This document shows, piece after piece, positions 1 to 8,315 of a stretch of 64,000 nucleotides of DNA. Under the pieces are notes generated by a model, which was not told where the DNA came from, did not search any database, and saw only the letters and a list, made by a program, of their open reading frames with translations. This DNA comes from Bordetella genomosp. 13 (GTDB lineage Bacteria; Pseudomonadota; Gammaproteobacteria; Burkholderiales; Burkholderiaceae_B), in the NCBI RefSeq assembly GCF_002119665.1, contig NZ_CP021111.1, forward strand, positions 4,588,001-4,652,000. The letters run 5' to 3'. Each line of letters opens with the position of its first letter. Position 1 is the stretch's first letter. A program made the position numbers and the translations under genes.

Positions 1-1335
1 CTGGCACTGTGGCGGCTGGCGGCGGTAGTCTGTCCCATCGAACTGTCGCGCCTGCGGTCGGGCGCCTGCACACAGGTGCTGGAGAGACTGCAGCCGGCGC
101 TCATCCTCTGCACGTCAGGGGCGGACGTCGAACGGATACCCGACGCGTGGAAGGGCCGCCTGCTGGCCTGCGGCGTCTGGGAAGAAGCCGACCCGCAAAG
201 CGAAGATTCCGTCATCTCTTTCACGCGCGCGGCCGGCGATGCGTCACAACTTCCGCGAGGCGCCCGCCTGCACGACATGGCCAGCATCTGCACCACGTCC
301 GGCACTACCGGCGACCCCAAGTTCATCGTGTACGACCACAAGGCCTATTGGCTCAACGGCCAGGCCATGGTGGATTCACTGGGGCTGACCGCACGCGACC
401 GGACGCTGGAGTATCGCTCCTTCGACTGGTACTCCACGCAGATCCTGAGCCTCATGCCGTTCCTGCAGACCGGCCTGACACTGCATATGGCGGCACGATT
501 CTCGCTGACCGCGATACCGCGGTGGATAGCGCAACACCAGATTTCGATCAGCGTGGGCGTGCCCGCGGTGATCAACCTGCTGTTGCAGCAGTCCGAAGAT
601 ACCGCGCCCGGCGCATTCGGCTCGCTCCGGCTGATGACCTGCAGCACGGCCAACCTGGCCACGGCGCAGTGGCTGCGCTTCGAGCAGGTATTCCGGGTGC
701 GTCTGCTGAGCATCTATGGATCCTCGGAAGCCGGGTGGATATGCAGCAATCGGCACAACGACATCACGATAGGCACGGTGGGATATCCGGTCACTCACAC
801 CGAGGTGGCAATCGTCGATGAAAAAGGCAATAGCGGCCCGGACGTCGTCGGCCATATCAGCGTGTCGGGACCGCAGCTCGCGGTAGGCATACTCGAAGCC
901 GACGGACACATCACGCCGATACGCGGCCGGCGTCTGGCCACGAACGACCTGGGAGTCATGGACGCATCGGGGCGCATCCGGGTACTCGGCAGGACCGACG
1001 ATCTGATCAGCCGCGGCGGCATCAAGATTCCGCCCCGCGAGATCGAGGACATCGTCCTGACCCATCCCGACGTGATCGACGCGGTGGTGATCGGCGTGCC
1101 CGACGACATATTCGGGCAAGTGCCGGTGTGTTTCTACATCCCGCGCTCGGAATTTCCGGTAGACGAGCTGTTGTCCTATTGCCGGCGCAACCTGCCCAGG
1201 GACAGAGTGCCGGCAAACGCGTATCAGCTCGACTCGCTACCCCGTAATCGCCGCGGCAAGCTGCTGCGTCGTGAACTGCTGGAGCTCTGGACCGATATGC
1301 CGAAGAAGGACGCACAGCCGCACTCCGCACCTTGA
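1..1335 (+). CDS. AMP-dependent acyl-CoA synthetase/ligase, 5' end outside window
   Basis: This is the C-terminal part of an ANL-superfamily enzyme that activates a carboxylate with ATP to an acyl-adenylate and usually passes it to CoA or a carrier thiol. The frame is open from base 1, so the start lies upstream; the GTG at 76 is internal. Visible motifs are the phosphate-binding loop TTSGTTGDPK near visible residues 98-107, YGSSEAG at 239-245, the hinge region LGRTDDLISRGG, and the C-terminal catalytic lysine in RRGK (Lys420). Substrate cannot be told. GC in sampled lines is about 57-60 percent against about 70 percent in nearby genes, and the gene abuts the 3' end of a tRNA-Ser, so it may be the edge of a transferred segment. 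Confidence 0.85.
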   Translation: MALWRLAAVVCPIELSRLRSGACTQVLERLQPALILCTSGADVERIPDAWKGRLLACGVWEEADPQSEDSVISFTRAAGDASQLPRGARLHDMASICTTSGTTGDPKFIVYDHKAYWLNGQAMVDSLGLTARDRTLEYRSFDWYSTQILSLMPFLQTGLTLHMAARFSLTAIPRWIAQHQISISVGVPAVINLLLQQSEDTAPGAFGSLRLMTCSTANLATAQWLRFEQVFRVRLLSIYGSSEAGWICSNRHNDITIGTVGYPVTHTEVAIVDEKGNSGPDVVGHISVSGPQLAVGILEADGHITPIRGRRLATNDLGVMDASGRIRVLGRTDDLISRGGIKIPPREIEDIVLTHPDVIDAVVIGVPDDIFGQVPVCFYIPRSEFPVDELLSYCRRNLPRDRVPANAYQLDSLPRNRRGKLLRRELLELWTDMPKKDAQPHSAP

Positions 1336-1370
1336 ATGTGGGTAAATCGAAGCAGCCCGCCCGCGGAATA

Positions 1371-1402
1371 GAAAAAGCCCGTAGGCAGCGGCTCTACGGG
1401 CT
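1371..1402 (-). terminator. Rho-independent terminator of tRNA-Ser
   Basis: Perfect 9-bp arms AGCCCGTAG (1376-1384) and CTACGGGCT (1394-1402) enclose a 9-nt loop. On the minus strand the stem is followed by five T residues (1372-1376 complement). It lies 25 bases past the tRNA 3' end and so ends that transcript. On the plus strand no T run follows, so it would end the ligase transcript only weakly. Confidence 0.85.
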
Positions 1403-1427
1403 CTCGAACTTGCTAGGGAAGAATTCT

Positions 1428-1518
1428 TGGCGGACAGAGGGGGATTCGAACCCCCGATACGCTTTTGACGTATACACGCTTTCCAGGCGTGCGCCTTCAA
1501 CCACTCGGCCACCTGTCC
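1428..1518 (-). tRNA. tRNA-Ser (anticodon GGA)
   Basis: Read on the minus strand the gene starts GGACAGGTGGCCGAGTGG and ends in an encoded CCA (complement of 1428-1430). The acceptor stem GGACAGG pairs with TCTGTCC with one G-T wobble. The anticodon loop CTGGAAA carries GGA, which reads UCC and UCU serine codons. A long variable arm between anticodon and T arm is typical of class II serine tRNAs, and the T loop GGTTCGAATCC is canonical. Length is 91 nt including CCA. Confidence 0.97.
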
Positions 1519-2030
1519 TGATCTGGTTGCCTTTTCGCTACCCGGCTCAGACTGGAAAGCCTCAGACTCAAAAGCCCCAGACTTAAAAGCCCCAGACTCA
1601 ACAGCCCCAGACTCAACAGCCCCAGACTCAACAGCCCCAGACTTCAAAAGCCTCGGCCTTACAAGCCCGAACCTTACAAGCCAAGGCGCACAAGCGCGCG
1701 CCATGCAGCAGAAAACGGCAATCCGCGATTCTAGCAGGATTTCACGAAACTTTCGCACGCTCCTTTCCCCGGCCCGTCGCGCCGCTGCACAATCTGACCT
1801 CTTCCCGCCCGGACGCCCACACACGCCCACCCAATCGCCCAAAGACAGGCCCGGAATACGCGGTACTCCGCCCGTCCCCATGACACAAAAAAGATGAATA
1901 TCGGGCATTGCGATCGCGCCAGCCTGGATCCTTCGCAACCCAGAACTAGACCTCGCGGCCCGCATGCAGGCAAGTGGCTGCTGCCTTGCGGAAAGGCGCA
2001 TCGCGATCAACATAAGGTCAACGGAAGACA
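1519..2030. other. 512-bp intergenic region between tRNA-Ser and aer
   Basis: No gene is supported here. The part next to the tRNA holds a 15-bp tandem repeat (1545-1680, entered separately). The rest, 1681-2030, carries no recognisable coding frame, RNA or clear promoter. The open frames that cross it run through the tRNA gene on the other strand and are not credible. Confidence 0.6.
1545..1680. repeat. 15-bp tandem repeat, about nine units
   Basis: Units follow the pattern CCCCAGACTCAACAG. Units at 1590-1604, 1605-1619 and 1620-1634 are identical. Flanking units at 1545-1559, 1560-1574, 1575-1589, 1635-1650 (16 bp), 1651-1665 and 1666-1680 are progressively degenerate. The array starts 27 bp upstream (5' side) of the tRNA-Ser gene. 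Identical central and decayed outer units are typical of slipped-strand expansion. Confidence 0.9.
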
Positions 2031-3668
2031 ATGCGCAAGAATCTGCCCGTCACCGGGCGGGAATACCCATTTCCCAAAGGCCGCACCTTGGTCTCGACCA
2101 CCGACACCAAGGGCCGCATCCTGTACTGCAATCCCGCGTTCGTGGAAGTCAGCGGGTTCTCGAAAGAAGAGCTGCTGGGCCAGCCGCACAACGTGATCCG
2201 CCATCCGGACATGCCGGAAGAGGCGTTTCGCGACATGTGGGCCACCATCTCGTCGGGACGGCCCTGGTCTGCGGCGGTGAAGAACCGCCGAAAGAATGGC
2301 GACTTCTATTGGGTGATGGCCAACGCCGCGCCGCTGCTGGAAGACGGCGAGACCGTCGGCTACATGTCGGTGCGCACCGAGCCCACGCGCGAAGAGATCG
2401 AAGAGGCCGAGGCCCTGTACGCCACGATGCGCGAGGAACATGCCTCCGGACGCCTGCGCCATGCGTTGTCCGGAGGCCAGGTGGTCAAGCGCACGCTGGC
2501 CGGCCGCCTGGCGCGGATCACGCGCATGGGAGTCGCGGGCAGGTGGATGGCCCTGCTGGTGCTGTTGTTGCTGGCCTTTGCGGCGATCGACCACTACATG
2601 CCCACTGAGACCGTGGCCACCGCCAGCGCCGCATGGGCCATGCGGCTGGCCCTGCTCGCCGTGGCCTGGCGCATGCTGGACAGCGGATTGAAGCAGCCGC
2701 TGCAGGAACTGGTGCACACGGCGAACCGCCTGGCGGCCGCCGACCTGACCCAGTCCCTGGAAAGAACACGCAGCGACGAACTGGGCGATCTGCAGACGGC
2801 GCTGGCGCAGCTCAGCGTCAACGTCCGTTCCATCGTGCGCGACGCGCGCGACCACAGCCAGGACATCGCGGCCGGCACCGCCGAGATCGCGCGCGGCAAT
2901 CTGGACCTGTCCGGGCGTACCGAAGCGCAGGCGAGCAACGTGCAGCAGACGGCCGCGTCGATGGAGCAGATCACGGGCACGGTGGGCCTGGCCGCGGAAT
3001 CGGCGCAGAAGGCCGGGGCGCTGTCGACGCAGACCAGCCAAGTGGCGCAGCGCGGGGCCGAGGCGGTCGAGCAGGTCAGCCTGACGATGCAGGACATCCT
3101 GAAGTCCTCGCGCAGCATCAGCGAGATCACCCAGCTGATCGACAGCATCGCGTTCCAGACCAACATCCTGGCGCTGAATGCCGCGGTCGAGGCGGCGCGC
3201 GCGGGCGAGCAGGGCCGCGGGTTCGCGGTGGTGGCCGCCGAGGTGCGCGCGCTGGCGCAGCGCAGCGCGCACGCCGCCAAAGAGATCCGCCAGCTCATCG
3301 ACGACTCCGCCATCCAGGTCGCGCAGGGCAGCGAGCGCACCGAACTGGCGCGCAAGACGATGGGGGAAGTGCTGGACAGCGTGCAGTCCGTGAACGACCT
3401 GGTCGCGGAAATCAGCAACGCCACGCGGGAACAGCTGGCGGGCATCTCGCAAGTGAACGCGGCGGTGGCGCAGCTGGACAGCATCACTCAGCAGAATGCC
3501 GCGCTCGTGGAGCAGGTGGCCTCGTCGGCGATGTCGCTGGAACGCCTGGCGCAGGACACCTCGCAGACCATGCAGGTGTTCCGCCTGGACGCCGCAGGCG
3601 CCGCGCGCGCCGATGCAGTCGCCTTGCGCGTAGCCCATGCTCCGCGCAAGGCATTACCGGCGGCCTGA
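2031..3668 (+). CDS. aer: Aer-like methyl-accepting chemotaxis protein with N-terminal PAS domain
   Basis: A 545-residue energy or oxygen taxis transducer. An N-terminal PAS domain (about residues 15-120, with [18 protein letters not shown] and an HPDMP motif) is the FAD-binding sensor in Aer. Two hydrophobic segments follow (about 170-190 and 205-220), giving membrane anchoring without a periplasmic ligand domain. A short HAMP-like stretch leads to the signalling domain, whose hairpin tip (about 375-415, [19 protein letters not shown]) contacts CheA and CheW. There is no C-terminal CheR/CheB pentapeptide. The gene stands alone with no che genes nearby. ATG at 2031 follows a weak GGAAG. FAD binding is inferred from the family. 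Confidence 0.85.
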   Translation: MRKNLPVTGREYPFPKGRTLVSTTDTKGRILYCNPAFVEVSGFSKEELLGQPHNVIRHPDMPEEAFRDMWATISSGRPWSAAVKNRRKNGDFYWVMANAAPLLEDGETVGYMSVRTEPTREEIEEAEALYATMREEHASGRLRHALSGGQVVKRTLAGRLARITRMGVAGRWMALLVLLLLAFAAIDHYMPTETVATASAAWAMRLALLAVAWRMLDSGLKQPLQELVHTANRLAAADLTQSLERTRSDELGDLQTALAQLSVNVRSIVRDARDHSQDIAAGTAEIARGNLDLSGRTEAQASNVQQTAASMEQITGTVGLAAESAQKAGALSTQTSQVAQRGAEAVEQVSLTMQDILKSSRSISEITQLIDSIAFQTNILALNAAVEAARAGEQGRGFAVVAAEVRALAQRSAHAAKEIRQLIDDSAIQVAQGSERTELARKTMGEVLDSVQSVNDLVAEISNATREQLAGISQVNAAVAQLDSITQQNAALVEQVASSAMSLERLAQDTSQTMQVFRLDAAGAARADAVALRVAHAPRKALPAA

Positions 3669-3683
3669 CCGCGCGCCTGCGCC

Positions 3684-4484
3684 CTACCAGGCCACGTCGG
3701 GCGCGCCACCGCTGCCGCGCGACGGCAGGTCGGCGTCCGGCGCGTCCATCGCCGTCAGCACATAGTTGATCTGGTATTCCTCTCGATACAGCGTCTCGCC
3801 CCACAGCAGCGGCGTGCCCACCGCATCCAGAAACGTGTGGGTGCGCACCATCACCGGCCGCCCCTTCTCGATCTGTAGTTGCTTGACCACCGCCGGCGGC
3901 GGCATCGCGACCCGCACGGTGTTGAGAAAACGCGTGATCGGCATGCCGAGCTCTTCATCCAGCAGCGCCTGCACCGAACGCCGGGACAACATCTCCACGG
4001 TGAGCCGGGCGCCGATCAGCCCCGGCAGATAGCGCATCTCCAACGCGATAGGCTTGCCCGACAGCAGCCGCAGGCGCTGCAGCCGGTAGACCGGCTCGGC
4101 GCGGCCCAGCCGCAGGGTGGCGCGCACGTGGTCCTCTACCGCCGCCTTGCCGTAGGTAAGCACCTCATAGCTCAGGTCGCGGGCGAAGGCATCCTGCTCG
4201 AAATAGGCGACCTGGTGCGTATCGACCGTGGACGACAACGTGGGCTGGGCGACGAAGCTGCCCACGCCGCGCTTGCGCTCGACCAGGCCCTCGAAGACCA
4301 GTTGCTGGATGGCATGCACGACCGTCGCGCGGGTCGTGGCGTAGCGCTTGGCGAGCTCGGTCTCTGAGGGCAGCAGGTCGCCTGGCGCATAGGCGCCATG
4401 GCTGATGGCATCGCGCAAGGCGTTGCGGATCTTGAGATAGACGGGCACGGCCTGATGGCGACCGGCGCTTGACGCAGGTTGCAT
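3684..4484 (-). CDS. GntR/HutC-family transcriptional regulator (UTRA domain)
   Basis: A 266-residue repressor-type protein. The N-terminal winged helix (about residues 12-78, with LPSETELAKRYATTRATV) binds DNA, and a C-terminal UTRA ligand domain follows (about 95-245). An upstream in-frame TTG at 4490 is possible, but ATG at 4484 gives the usual N-terminus. It is divergent from the methylaspartate-lyase-like gene at 4591, with about 106 bp between, so it most likely controls that operon. An inverted repeat TAGT-CA-ACTA sits across the regulator start at 4485-4494 and could be its operator. Confidence 0.85.
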   Translation of the reverse strand: MQPASSAGRHQAVPVYLKIRNALRDAISHGAYAPGDLLPSETELAKRYATTRATVVHAIQQLVFEGLVERKRGVGSFVAQPTLSSTVDTHQVAYFEQDAFARDLSYEVLTYGKAAVEDHVRATLRLGRAEPVYRLQRLRLLSGKPIALEMRYLPGLIGARLTVEMLSRRSVQALLDEELGMPITRFLNTVRVAMPPPAVVKQLQIEKGRPVMVRTHTFLDAVGTPLLWGETLYREEYQINYVLTAMDAPDADLPSRGSGGAPDVAW

Positions 4485-4590
4485 AGTCAACTACTCTGAA
4501 TTTACGAAACGACACATGAGCGTATCACCCGTCGGCGGCCAATTCGTGCTGGCGGGATCGTTCTCCGGACTTATTTTGACGCAGACCCCC

Positions 4591-5826
4591 ATGACCAGCG
4601 CGCAGCAAGACCTTCGTCCCTTCCGCATCGAATCCGTGCGCGTGTTGCCGGGCATCGGCGGCCACTGGATCAACGACCAGATGGCAGTGCAGACTGGCGC
4701 CAGGGCCGACGGCTATTTCTTCGAAGGCCCCACCAGCTCGCCCGCCTTTCCCGCCGTGCGCTCGCCCAGCGTGGCCTACCTGATCTGCCTGGACCTGGAG
4801 GACGGCCAGACCGCCTACGGCGACTGCACCACCGTGGCCAACGCCGGCTGCGCCGGACGCCCCATGCCGCTGGCGGCAAACGGTATCGAGACGGTTCAGG
4901 CGGTACTGCGGCAGGGCCTGGCGGGCCGCACGTTCGAGGGGTTCCGCGCGGCGGCCGGCGCACTGCAAACCATGCCGCTGCCCGAGTCGATGCGGCTGCC
5001 GGTGGAGTATGGCGTCACGCAGGCGCTGCTGGCGGCGGCGGCCCTGGCCAACCGCTGCCAGATGGTGGACGTGCTGTGCCGCGAATACGGCCGTCCCCGC
5101 CCCACGCAAGGTCCCGGTTTCGCGGGTTCATGCGGCGGCTCATGGGAGTCCAACGTCGACAAGGCCATCGTGCGCGGGCTGGACATGTTCCCGCAGTCGG
5201 CCATCCAGAGCCGCGCCGAATGCGAGCGGCTGCCCGAATATGCGGCATGGATCGCCGGCCGCATCCGCAAGCTGGGCGCGCAGGGGTACCAGCCCGACCT
5301 GCACTTCGATTTCCACGCCTCGCTGGGCCGCATGCTTGGCAACGACGAAGACCGCATCCTGGATTACCTGGCCACGATCTGCGAACGGGCTGGCGGCCTG
5401 ACCGTGTTTTTCGAAGACCCGATGCTGTCCGAAAGCCCCGAAGAAGCCCGCGAGCGCATGGGATCGCTGCGCGCCCGGCTGGACGCGCGCCTGCCCAACG
5501 CCCGCCTGATCGCAGACGAATGGGCCAACGGCCCGGGCAACGTGCGCGCCTTCGCCGCCTCGGGCGCGGCGCATGCCGTGCAGATCAAGATGCCCGACAA
5601 CGGCTCGCTGCTGACGACCATCGACGCCATCGAGGGCTGCCAGGAGCACGGCACGCTGGCCTATCTGGGCGGCAGCTGCAACGAGACGGACATCTCGTCG
5701 CGAGCCTCCATCCACGTGGGCCTGGCATTCGGCGCATGGCGCATGTTGACCAAGCCCGGCCTGGGCTTTGACGAGGGCCTGATGATCATGACGAACGAGG
5801 TCAGCCGCACGCTGGGCAGGTACTGA
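4591..5826 (+). CDS. Methylaspartate ammonia-lyase-like enzyme (enolase superfamily)
   Basis: A 411-residue protein aligning along its whole length with 3-methylaspartate ammonia-lyase, which removes ammonia from threo-3-methylaspartate to give mesaconate. Conserved are the metal ligands Asp240 (LHFDFH), Glu275 (FFEDP) and Asp309 (IADEW), plus Gln331 and the base Lys333 (QIKMPD) and Cys363 (GGSCNETD). Compared with the clostridial enzyme as remembered, three active-site positions differ: His194 is Gln202 (FPQSAI), Gln73 is Ala83, and Gln172 lies in a changed loop. Substrate is therefore uncertain. ATG at 4591 is preferred to ATG 4516, which adds a 25-residue unconserved tail. First gene of a unit with Bug, MmgE/PrpD and MFS genes. 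Confidence 0.8.
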   Translation: MTSAQQDLRPFRIESVRVLPGIGGHWINDQMAVQTGARADGYFFEGPTSSPAFPAVRSPSVAYLICLDLEDGQTAYGDCTTVANAGCAGRPMPLAANGIETVQAVLRQGLAGRTFEGFRAAAGALQTMPLPESMRLPVEYGVTQALLAAAALANRCQMVDVLCREYGRPRPTQGPGFAGSCGGSWESNVDKAIVRGLDMFPQSAIQSRAECERLPEYAAWIAGRIRKLGAQGYQPDLHFDFHASLGRMLGNDEDRILDYLATICERAGGLTVFFEDPMLSESPEEARERMGSLRARLDARLPNARLIADEWANGPGNVRAFAASGAAHAVQIKMPDNGSLLTTIDAIEGCQEHGTLAYLGGSCNETDISSRASIHVGLAFGAWRMLTKPGLGFDEGLMIMTNEVSRTLGRY

Positions 5827-5902
5827 CGCCGCCGCCACGCCGGCGGCCGCCGCGTGCGAACAATTCCAACGCAGCAAGCACAACGCAGGAGGGAACACCA
5901 TC

Positions 5903-6925
5903 ATGACCAAGCATCAACCCACGCAACGCGCGGGCTTTGCAGCGCGCCTGGCGTTCGCAGCCCTGGTCGCGGCCGGCACCGCGGCCGTTCCGTTGGCGGC
6001 AGGCGCCGCCGACGCCGCCGCCACCTTCCCGCAGAAGCCGGTCACGATGGTCGTGCCCTTCCCGCCCGGCGCCGCCACCGACATCATCGCGCGCACGGTC
6101 GCGCAGAAGCTGGGCGAGAAGTGGGGGCAGTCCGTGGTGGTCGAAAACCGCGCCGGCGCCACCGGGGCCATCGGAAGCAACTACGTGGCACGCTCGGAAC
6201 CCGATGGCCACACGCTGCTGGTCGCCACCACCAGCAGCCACACCATGGGGCCCAACCTGTCGACCAAGCTGCCCTGGGACCCGGTGAAGAGCTTCGCGCC
6301 CGTGACGCTGCTGGCGTGGGCGCCCAACGTGCTCGAAGTAAATCCCTCGGTACCCGCGACGTCCATGCAGGAACTCATCGCGCTCTTGAAGAAGAATCCG
6401 GGCAAGTACACCTTCGCCTCGTCGGGCACGGGCAGCTCCATCCACCTGGCGGGCGAGATGTTCAAGGTCCAGGCCGGTGTGGACATGGTGCACGTGCCGT
6501 ACAAGGGCGCCGCGCCCGCCGTGGCGGACCTGCTGGGCGGGCAGGTCGACATCATGTTCGACACCGTGGCGCTGTCGCTGCCTCACCTGAAGGCGGGCAA
6601 GCTGCGTCCCCTGGCGGTGACCACCACGCGCCGCTCCTCGTCGCTGCCCGACGTGCCCACGATGCGCGAAGCGGGCCTGCCCGACTACGAGATGGCGGCC
6701 TGGATCGGCCTGCTGGCCCCCGCCGACACGCCACCGGCCGTGGTACAGAAAATCCAGGCGGACGTCGGCGCCGTCTTGCAGATGCCCGACGTGCAGGCGA
6801 AACTCCAGGGGCAGGGCACGGACATCTCCGGCATGTCCAGCGCTGAATTCGGCGCGCTCATCAAGGATGAGCTGGGCCGCTATGGCGCCATCATGAAGCA
6901 GGCGGGCATCCGGCCCGGCGACTGA
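5903..6925 (+). CDS. Bug/TctC-family tripartite tricarboxylate transporter substrate-binding protein
   Basis: A 340-residue periplasmic receptor. A signal peptide is followed by an Ala-rich cleavage region (about residue 36) and the Bug signature: KPVTMVVPFPPGAATD near the ligand loop, then VENRAGATG and VPYKGAAPA. Bug proteins bind carboxylates or related small polar molecules. No TctA/TctB membrane genes are in the window, so it is an orphan receptor, as is common in Bordetella. An AGGAGG Shine-Dalgarno lies 9-10 bases before the ATG. It sits between the methylaspartate-lyase-like and MmgE/PrpD genes, which suggests that it captures their substrate. Confidence 0.92.
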   Translation: MTKHQPTQRAGFAARLAFAALVAAGTAAVPLAAGAADAAATFPQKPVTMVVPFPPGAATDIIARTVAQKLGEKWGQSVVVENRAGATGAIGSNYVARSEPDGHTLLVATTSSHTMGPNLSTKLPWDPVKSFAPVTLLAWAPNVLEVNPSVPATSMQELIALLKKNPGKYTFASSGTGSSIHLAGEMFKVQAGVDMVHVPYKGAAPAVADLLGGQVDIMFDTVALSLPHLKAGKLRPLAVTTTRRSSSLPDVPTMREAGLPDYEMAAWIGLLAPADTPPAVVQKIQADVGAVLQMPDVQAKLQGQGTDISGMSSAEFGALIKDELGRYGAIMKQAGIRPGD

Positions 6926-6936
6926 AGGAGGCCCGC

Positions 6937-8313
6937 ATGTCCGACCGACACGCCCCCGACCGTCCCGCCGCCACGCGCTGGCTGGCCGAGTACGCCCTGG
7001 CCTTCGAATACGACGCCTTGTCCGCCGATGCGCGGCGCATCGCCAGGCATTGCATCCTGGATTGGTATGCCGTCACCCTGGCGGCCTGCCGCGAGGACGG
7101 GATAACGGCGATGGTCCAGGACGAGCTGGACGCCGGCGCCGGCGGCGCCGTGCCGGTGATCGGGCATGCCGCCGCGGTATCGCAGTACGCGGCGGCCCTG
7201 ATACACGGCGCCGCCGCGCATTGGCTCGACTATGACGACGTCAACCTGGCCATCACGGGCCATCCCACCGCCGTGGTGTATTCGGCGCTGCTGCCGCTGG
7301 CGCAGTCGCGCGGCAGCAGCGCGCGCGAGCTGACGGCCGCCTTCGTGGCCGGCTACGAAGTGGCTTGCCGCGTGGGGCGCTGGCTGGGCGACGCGCACTA
7401 CCGCCACGGCTACCACGCCACCGCCACCGTGGGCGCCGTGGCGGCGGCCGCGGCCTGCGCGCGCCTGCTGCGGCTCGCGCCGGAGCAGGCCGCCACGGCG
7501 CTATGCCTGGCCGGCACGCAGGCCGGCGGGCTGAAGGCCATGTTCGGCACGATGGCCAAGCCGTTGCATGCCGGACTGGCGGCCCGCAACGGCCTGATGG
7601 CGGCCCGCCTGGCGGCGCGCGGCATCGAGGCGGGACAGGACGGGCTCGAGGCGCCGCAGGGCTACGCGGCCGTGCTCAGCCCCGCCCCAGACTGGAACGC
7701 CGCCATCGCCGCGCCGCCACGCGACCTGCACCTGATGGAACGGCTCTTCAAATATCACGCGTCCTGCTACGGCACCCATGCCGTCATCGAGTGCGGGCGC
7801 AAGCTGCGCGAACAGGGGCTGCGCCCCTGCGACATCGCCTCGATCACGCTGCATGCCAACCGCGGCAGCGAGACCATGTGCAACATCGCGGCGCCGCAGA
7901 CCGCCAACGAGGCCCGCTTCAGCCTGCGCATGAACGCGGCATACGGCCTGCTGGGCCTGGACGCCAGCGCCATCGACGCCTATACCGCCACACGGCTGGC
8001 CGATCCCGCCATCATCGCGCTGCGCGAGTGCATGGACGTGCAGTGCCACGACGATATGGCCATGATGGCCTCGCGCATGGTGGTGCGGCGCCGCGACGGG
8101 TCCACGCTGGAAGCCGGCCACGACGCGGGCGTGCCCGCCGCCGACATCGACGAGGAAGCCGCGCGTTTGCAGGAGAAATTCCTGGCGCTCGCCGTGCCGG
8201 TGATCGGCGTGCACGCGGCCAGCGAGCTTTGCGAAGCCATCCTGGACATGGATGCCGCCGCGGACCTGCGCGCCCTGGCCGTCAACGTGCCCGCGCGCGC
8301 GCCGCGCATGTGA
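6937..8313 (+). CDS. MmgE/PrpD family protein
   Basis: A 458-residue member of the family that contains 2-methylcitrate dehydratase, cis-aconitate decarboxylase and iminodisuccinate epimerase. Visible family features are the N-terminal helical part with HWLDYDDVN (about residues 92-100), GYHATATVG (about 156-164), the FGTMAKPLHAGLAARNG stretch (about 204-220) and KYHASCYGTH (about 269-278). The exact reaction cannot be read from sequence. AAGGAGG lies 5 bases before the ATG, and only 11 bp separate it from the Bug gene. Its stop nearly touches the MFS start at 8316. Either a dehydratase or an epimerase acting with the C-N lyase upstream would fit. Confidence 0.88.
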   Translation: MSDRHAPDRPAATRWLAEYALAFEYDALSADARRIARHCILDWYAVTLAACREDGITAMVQDELDAGAGGAVPVIGHAAAVSQYAAALIHGAAAHWLDYDDVNLAITGHPTAVVYSALLPLAQSRGSSARELTAAFVAGYEVACRVGRWLGDAHYRHGYHATATVGAVAAAAACARLLRLAPEQAATALCLAGTQAGGLKAMFGTMAKPLHAGLAARNGLMAARLAARGIEAGQDGLEAPQGYAAVLSPAPDWNAAIAAPPRDLHLMERLFKYHASCYGTHAVIECGRKLREQGLRPCDIASITLHANRGSETMCNIAAPQTANEARFSLRMNAAYGLLGLDASAIDAYTATRLADPAIIALRECMDVQCHDDMAMMASRMVVRRRDGSTLEAGHDAGVPAADIDEEAARLQEKFLALAVPVIGVHAASELCEAILDMDAAADLRALAVNVPARAPRM

Positions 8314-8315
8314 CC

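Noticed and set aside
1545..1680. CRISPR array
   Set aside because: Units are 15 bp, directly abutting, without spacers; no cas genes are nearby.
1237..2031. Minus-strand open frame with SGAVE pentapeptide-like repeat
   Set aside because: It runs across the tRNA-Ser gene and its terminator; the repeat comes from 15-bp tandem DNA units.
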